Below, piece after piece: positions 60,382 to 64,000 of a DNA stretch of 64,000 nt. The notes under the pieces were generated by a model, which saw only the letters and a program-made list of their open reading frames with translations, was not told the DNA's origin and did not search any database. How positions within the stretch are numbered: position 1 is the first letter of the stretch; every line of letters begins with the position of its first letter. The position numbers were made by a program, and so were the translations under genes. Source of the stretch: Verrucomicrobiota bacterium (GTDB taxonomy: Bacteria; Verrucomicrobiota; Verrucomicrobiia; Chthoniobacterales; SZAS-18); NCBI GenBank assembly GCA_018240025.1, contig JAFEGM010000031.1, positions 1 to 64,000 on the forward strand, in the 5' to 3' direction.

Positions 60382-63300
60382 TCACTCCAGATCGTAGACC
60401 TCGACCAGAGCCACGCCGGTGGAGCTGCCGACGCCCCGCACGAGTGCGGTGTAGGCGCCGGGCGGCAGGGTCAGGATGACGGCGCTCTCGGCGTCGTTGG
60501 TCGGGGCGAAGCCGCTCGCCGCGATGGAGGCCTGTTGCGCGCTCTTCCAGTCGTCGTTCGTGCCGATGGTCGCGCCGCCCGCGTCCTTCACTTCGAGCGT
60601 GGGATTCGACAAGGCGCCCTGCACGCCGAAGCCGGTGAGGCTCGGACCGATCGCCCGGACGATCACGCGGCGTTCGCGCGCGCCTTCGACGACGAAGCCG
60701 CCGATGAGAATCTGATCGCCGGTCAGTACCTTGGCGCGCGTGCTGACATTGAGCGGTCGGGCGGACTCGCGGCCCCCGCGGTCGAGATCGTACACCTCGA
60801 CCAAGGCCACGCCCTGCTCGCCGCCGACCCCGGCGACGATGGCGGTGTAGCTGCCGGGACTGAGCGTCGCGACGATGGCGGATTCGTTGTCGTTGGTCGG
60901 CGCGAAGCCGGAGGCCTGGATGTCGGCCTGCTGCGCGCTGCGCCAGTTGTCGTTGCTGGCCAGGTCCGCGCCGGTGGCCGAGTTGACCAAGCGCAGCGTC
61001 GGATTCGAGATCGCGTTGCTCACGCCGAACGGCACCAGACTCGGCCCGAGCGCGCGGACGATGACCCGCTTGCTGGCGGTGCCGCCGATGACGAAGCCGC
61101 CGATGAGCACGTTGTCGCCGGTCTCGACGCGCGCGCGGGTCGAGATGTTGATCAGGCTGGTGCTGGCGGGTGCCGCCGTGATGGTCAGCGTGACATTTCC
61201 GCCGCTGGCGCTGAGCGACCCGTTCACGCCGGCGGGTAGCGTGAGGCTGGCGAAGTTGCCGTTGCGCGTGCCCGCGCTGACGAGTTGGAAGGTGTCGCCC
61301 ACGCGAAAGCGAAAGCCGTTCACGAGCTGGACGACCACATTCCCCGCGAGATTGGCCGTGCCGTCGACCTTGAGCACGCCGAAGGCGCCGTCGGCCGTCC
61401 CGCCGACGTTGACCGTGAGCGTCGCATTCGCGTCCTGGGTAAAGCTCTGCTGGAAGCGCAGCGAGGTGGGGCTGCCGTCGGTCGCCCCGAGCGTCAGGTT
61501 GCCGCTGTTCGTGACCGACGTCTGGAAGCTCCCCGTGCCGACGATCGCACCGCCGGTGAAGACCAGCGGCTGACCGCTGGCCGTCTGCGTGCTGCCGTTC
61601 GGGCCGAATTGGAGCACGCCGGCCGACTGACGATAGCTGCCGAACTGCTGGAAGCCTTCGAGGTAAACCGTGCCCGTATTCTCGAAGGCCACCTCCGCCT
61701 GCATGGTCGAGAAACTCGAGCCCGTGCGGGCGAAGCGGCCCGCATTTCGGAAGGTGCCCGTGCCGCTCAGGCGCGTGCCGCCGACCGAGTTGAAGGTCGC
61801 GCCCGCCTGATTGAGGAAGGTGCTGCTGCGGAACTCCTGCTGGGCGTCGGTCAGCGTCGTCACGCCGGCGCCGGAGTTCGTCACCGTGCCGGCGAAGAAG
61901 CCGGACGAGAGCGTGAGCTGACCGGTGTTGACGACGTCGCGGAGCACGCCGCCGTTGAAGAAACCGTTGAGTCCGAGCTGGATGACGCCGGAGCCCGCCG
62001 TGGCCAGCGTGCCGTTGCGGATGACGGCGCCGGAGCGGAGCTGCACGGACGAGCCGGCGAGCGCTTCGATGCGTCCGTCGGTGTTGTCGTAGGTGCCCTC
62101 GTTGTTCACATCGATCCCCGAGAGGACGAGGATGCCACCCGCACTGGCGCGCATGGTTCCCGTGTTGGTCAGGGTGACACCAGCCGTGTTGTTCATGACG
62201 ATGAAGAGGCCGCGCGCGTTGACGTTCGCATCGAGCAGGCCGGCGTTGGCGAGCGAGAGGTAGCTCGACGACCCGAAGCCGCCGTTCTCCCCGCCGTAGC
62301 CGAGGCCGCCGGTGCCTTCGATGATCGCGCCGCTCGGATTGGTCAGCGTCGGATTGCCGTAGCCGCTGACCGTGCCGAGGTCGCTGCTGGCCAGCACGAG
62401 CCGGCCGCCGCCGTTGAGCGTGATGGAGCTGCGAAGGAAGAGCTTGGCCGAGATCAGGCTGGTCGGTGTGCCGATGCGCACGGTGCCCGAGTTCGTGAAG
62501 CTGTTCACGAGCGAGAGGTTGTCGCCGCCGGAAGTGGGATCGCCCACCTGCAGGAAGCCGGTGTTGGTCACGTCGCGCAGGAAGGCCGAAGCCGAACGGA
62601 CGATACCGGAGCCCGTCGTGGCCAGCGTGCCACCCACGACCGTGACCGCATTATCCAGACGCACGGTCGAGCCGTCGAGCGCCTCGAAGCGACCGCCGGC
62701 GTTCTGCAGTGTGCCCGCGCCGCCGAAGCAGGTGAGCTGCAGGGTGCCGCCGTTGCTTGCTCGGAAGATGCCCGTGTTCGTGCTGGGCGGCGCGGTGAAG
62801 GAGCCGTTGAAGTTGTTGCCGCTGGTGATGACGATGAGCGACTTCCCCGGCAGGTTGGCGTCGAAGAGTCCGCTGTTAGTGAAGGTGGCCGCGAAGTTGG
62901 CGCCGCCGCGGATCTGCCCCGCGCCGCGCACCGTCACGCCGGCGAGATTGAAGGCGGTGTTGAGATTGTTGCCGCCGAGGGTGGAATCGCCGAAGACGCC
63001 GTCGGCCGGACTCATCGTGATGGTGCCGCCCCCGGAGATGGTACCGGCGACCGCCATGGAGAGGTATCCGCCGGCGGCGAGGCGAATGTCGCCGTGGTTC
63101 TGCACATTGCCGGCACCGGAGAAGGTGGCGTAGCCGGTGGCGGGCGTGGTGGTGAGAGAAAGCGTGCTGTTACCCTGCAGGGTCAGGCTGGTGCCCGCGG
63201 CCAGCTCGAGCCGGCCGACCGTCCAGGAGGACTGCGGCTCCAGGCGGCAGTTCAGCTCGCCGGTGATGGTTTCGCCGAGCGTGCCGAGGCTCGATTGACC

Positions 63301-63582
63301 CGGGTCGATGACCACCCAGTCCGAGCCCGTGCGCGGCCGGGTGATCGGCGGGGCGGGGGTGTCGTTCGGGAAGAGCAGCCAGTTGCCCGTGAGCGCGCCG
63401 CCATTGCGGGAGTTGGCGCTGCCCCAGGTGTCGACCGGGTTGTCCGAACCGACCCAAAGCCAGCGCCAGGGCGGCGTGGTCGGCTGCACGACCTGCGCGC
63501 GCAGCGAGGAAGGATGCGGCAGGGCGGCCAGAAAGGCGCCGACCGCGGCGAGGTTGCGTAGGATGGCTTTCACACCATCCAT
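60382..63582 (-). CDS. large exported autotransporter-like beta-helix protein with duplicated C-terminal module
   Basis: Protein of 1066 residues with a signal peptide (cleavage after SLRAQ). Residues about 60-790 are short beta-helix repeats rich in N, G, T and S (LTNTGTMRASAGGILVLSG; SGTVTNSGAG-like), as in passenger domains. An autotransporter-associated-repeat-like strip (GVLKVDGTANLAGNVVVQL) follows. The C-terminus is a tandem pair of ~125-residue modules (about 811-935 and 941-1066), each ending VALVEVYDLD or VALVEVYDLE and containing IGGFV, KRVIVRALGPSL or RRVIVRAIGPSL, and GFAPTNDxESA. These modules recur in secreted Verrucomicrobial and acidobacterial proteins. There is no beta-barrel translocator. 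GTG at V4 (MKAILRN) is a possible truer start. Confidence 0.83.
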   Translation of the reverse strand: MDGVKAILRNLAAVGAFLAALPHPSSLRAQVVQPTTPPWRWLWVGSDNPVDTWGSANSRNGGALTGNWLLFPNDTPAPPITRPRTGSDWVVIDPGQSSLGTLGETITGELNCRLEPQSSWTVGRLELAAGTSLTLQGNSTLSLTTTPATGYATFSGAGNVQNHGDIRLAAGGYLSMAVAGTISGGGTITMSPADGVFGDSTLGGNNLNTAFNLAGVTVRGAGQIRGGANFAATFTNSGLFDANLPGKSLIVITSGNNFNGSFTAPPSTNTGIFRASNGGTLQLTCFGGAGTLQNAGGRFEALDGSTVRLDNAVTVVGGTLATTGSGIVRSASAFLRDVTNTGFLQVGDPTSGGDNLSLVNSFTNSGTVRIGTPTSLISAKLFLRSSITLNGGGRLVLASSDLGTVSGYGNPTLTNPSGAIIEGTGGLGYGGENGGFGSSSYLSLANAGLLDANVNARGLFIVMNNTAGVTLTNTGTMRASAGGILVLSGIDVNNEGTYDNTDGRIEALAGSSVQLRSGAVIRNGTLATAGSGVIQLGLNGFFNGGVLRDVVNTGQLTLSSGFFAGTVTNSGAGVTTLTDAQQEFRSSTFLNQAGATFNSVGGTRLSGTGTFRNAGRFARTGSSFSTMQAEVAFENTGTVYLEGFQQFGSYRQSAGVLQFGPNGSTQTASGQPLVFTGGAIVGTGSFQTSVTNSGNLTLGATDGSPTSLRFQQSFTQDANATLTVNVGGTADGAFGVLKVDGTANLAGNVVVQLVNGFRFRVGDTFQLVSAGTRNGNFASLTLPAGVNGSLSASGGNVTLTITAAPASTSLINISTRARVETGDNVLIGGFVIGGTASKRVIVRALGPSLVPFGVSNAISNPTLRLVNSATGADLASNDNWRSAQQADIQASGFAPTNDNESAIVATLSPGSYTAIVAGVGGEQGVALVEVYDLDRGGRESARPLNVSTRAKVLTGDQILIGGFVVEGARERRVIVRAIGPSLTGFGVQGALSNPTLEVKDAGGATIGTNDDWKSAQQASIAASGFAPTNDAESAVILTLPPGAYTALVRGVGSSTGVALVEVYDLE

Positions 63583-63636
63583 CGGCCGCGGGTGGCGCGC
63601 CGTTACGCGGAATCTGCCGAGAATTTGCGGGATGAC

Positions 63637-63999
63637 CTACGGTGCCGCGGTGGCGCGGGCTCGCGCGAGAGCTTCGCGGGCGGTTGTCAGCAGCGGCGAC
63701 TGCGGCTGGCGCAATGCCAGCACCGCCACCAGCTCCGTGAGCACCGGCTCGGCCTCGGCGGGGCGGCCGGCCTCCAGCAGAGTCAGGCCCAGTGCACGCA
63801 GCGGATGAAAAAGCTCGCGGGCCTGCGGAGCGCTGACCGATCGCAGGATGGCGAGGGCCTCACGGGCGTTGCGCTCGGCGGTGACGAAGTCGCCGCAGTG
63901 GCGCTGCGTCTGGGCCAGCCGGGCCTGTCCGATGCCGGCGGACTGCGAGCGTGCGCCGTGCAGCGCGGAGCGCAGCCGGTAGCTCTCCTCCGCCGCCGC
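63637..63999 (-). CDS. C-terminal fragment of a TPR-repeat protein (5' part beyond the window)
   Basis: The last ~120 codons of a gene read on the minus strand, ending at TAG (63637-63639). The translation contains tetratricopeptide-like helices (FVTAERNAREALAILRS; TLLEAGRPAEAEPVLTELVA). This composition is common in the C-terminal half of eukaryotic-type Ser/Thr protein kinases with TPR arrays, but the kinase part, if any, is outside the window. It reads in the same direction as the autotransporter-like gene, 54 bases upstream of it. Confidence 0.75.
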   Translation of the reverse strand, partial: AAAEESYRLRSALHGARSQSAGIGQARLAQTQRHCGDFVTAERNAREALAILRSVSAPQARELFHPLRALGLTLLEAGRPAEAEPVLTELVAVLALRQPQSPLLTTAREALARARATAAP

Positions 64000-64000
64000 G

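Overview
The window is GC-rich bacterial chromosome from a Gram-negative organism. Evidence for an outer membrane includes an OmpH/Skp chaperone, a heptose-7-phosphate kinase, a predicted beta-barrel protein and many secreted proteins. A PEP-CTERM-like sorting tail, a GpgS-like glycosyltransferase, an acidobacterial-type orphan permease with its PadR regulator, and a secreted autotransporter-like protein ending in tandem 'GGFV...VALVEVYDLD' modules together suggest Verrucomicrobiota, perhaps Opitutaceae. That placement is inference from gene content; no rRNA is present. Because of the high GC content, nearly every gene has long open frames on the opposite strand. These are treated as shadows.

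Layout. 1-34 is the 3' end of a tRNA. 136-1873 (minus) is a LuxR-type two-component pair. 2239-4473 (minus) is an FAD oxidoreductase with a class V aminotransferase. 4713-9102 (plus) is an OPT transporter, a GYF_2 membrane protein and an orphan LutC-like protein. 10220-12974 is zwf with opcA. 13182-19072 is an AddB/AddA-type nuclease-helicase pair with overlapping stop and start. 19107-20409 holds a glycine-zipper lipoprotein and, divergently, a caspase-like protease with two cysteine-rich 38-residue repeats. 20586-23418 is a phosphatidylethanolamine synthesis block (psd, pssA) followed by a glycosyltransferase. 23867-31237 contains an organophosphate-type MFS transporter, an outer-membrane-type protein, a PEP-CTERM-like protein, a TPR protein with a degenerate receiver protein, and rsgA. 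A CAT-anticodon tRNA at 31456-31530 is followed by a leader-like small ORF and a terminator. 31740-38601 (plus) is amidase, pepT, hldA, a PadR regulator and a large orphan FtsX/MacB-type permease.

39235-52628 (minus) is the most unusual part: about 13.4 kb with four consecutive genes for exported proteins (1854, 1121, 1235 and 222 residues) separated by only 17-35 bases. The first is not recognisable as any family. 52840-57755 carries OsmC, a PLD-like protein, DUF5069, DUF547, an ECF sigma / anti-sigma-like / OmpH set and a DUF5655 protein. 57873-63582 has an M13 peptidase and the secreted autotransporter-like protein. The window closes inside a TPR-type gene.

Repeats are a second theme. A ~60-bp unit forms arrays at two convergent gene ends (38641-39240 and 59925-60270), in both cases forward copies followed by inverted copies; one array supplies the stop codon of the neighbouring gene. 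There are also a 36-bp near-perfect palindrome, two AT-rich elements with inverted ends, and a (AAGGAGG) heptamer tandem repeat with a complementary pyrimidine tract just downstream. No integrase, transposase, CRISPR array or phage gene was seen.
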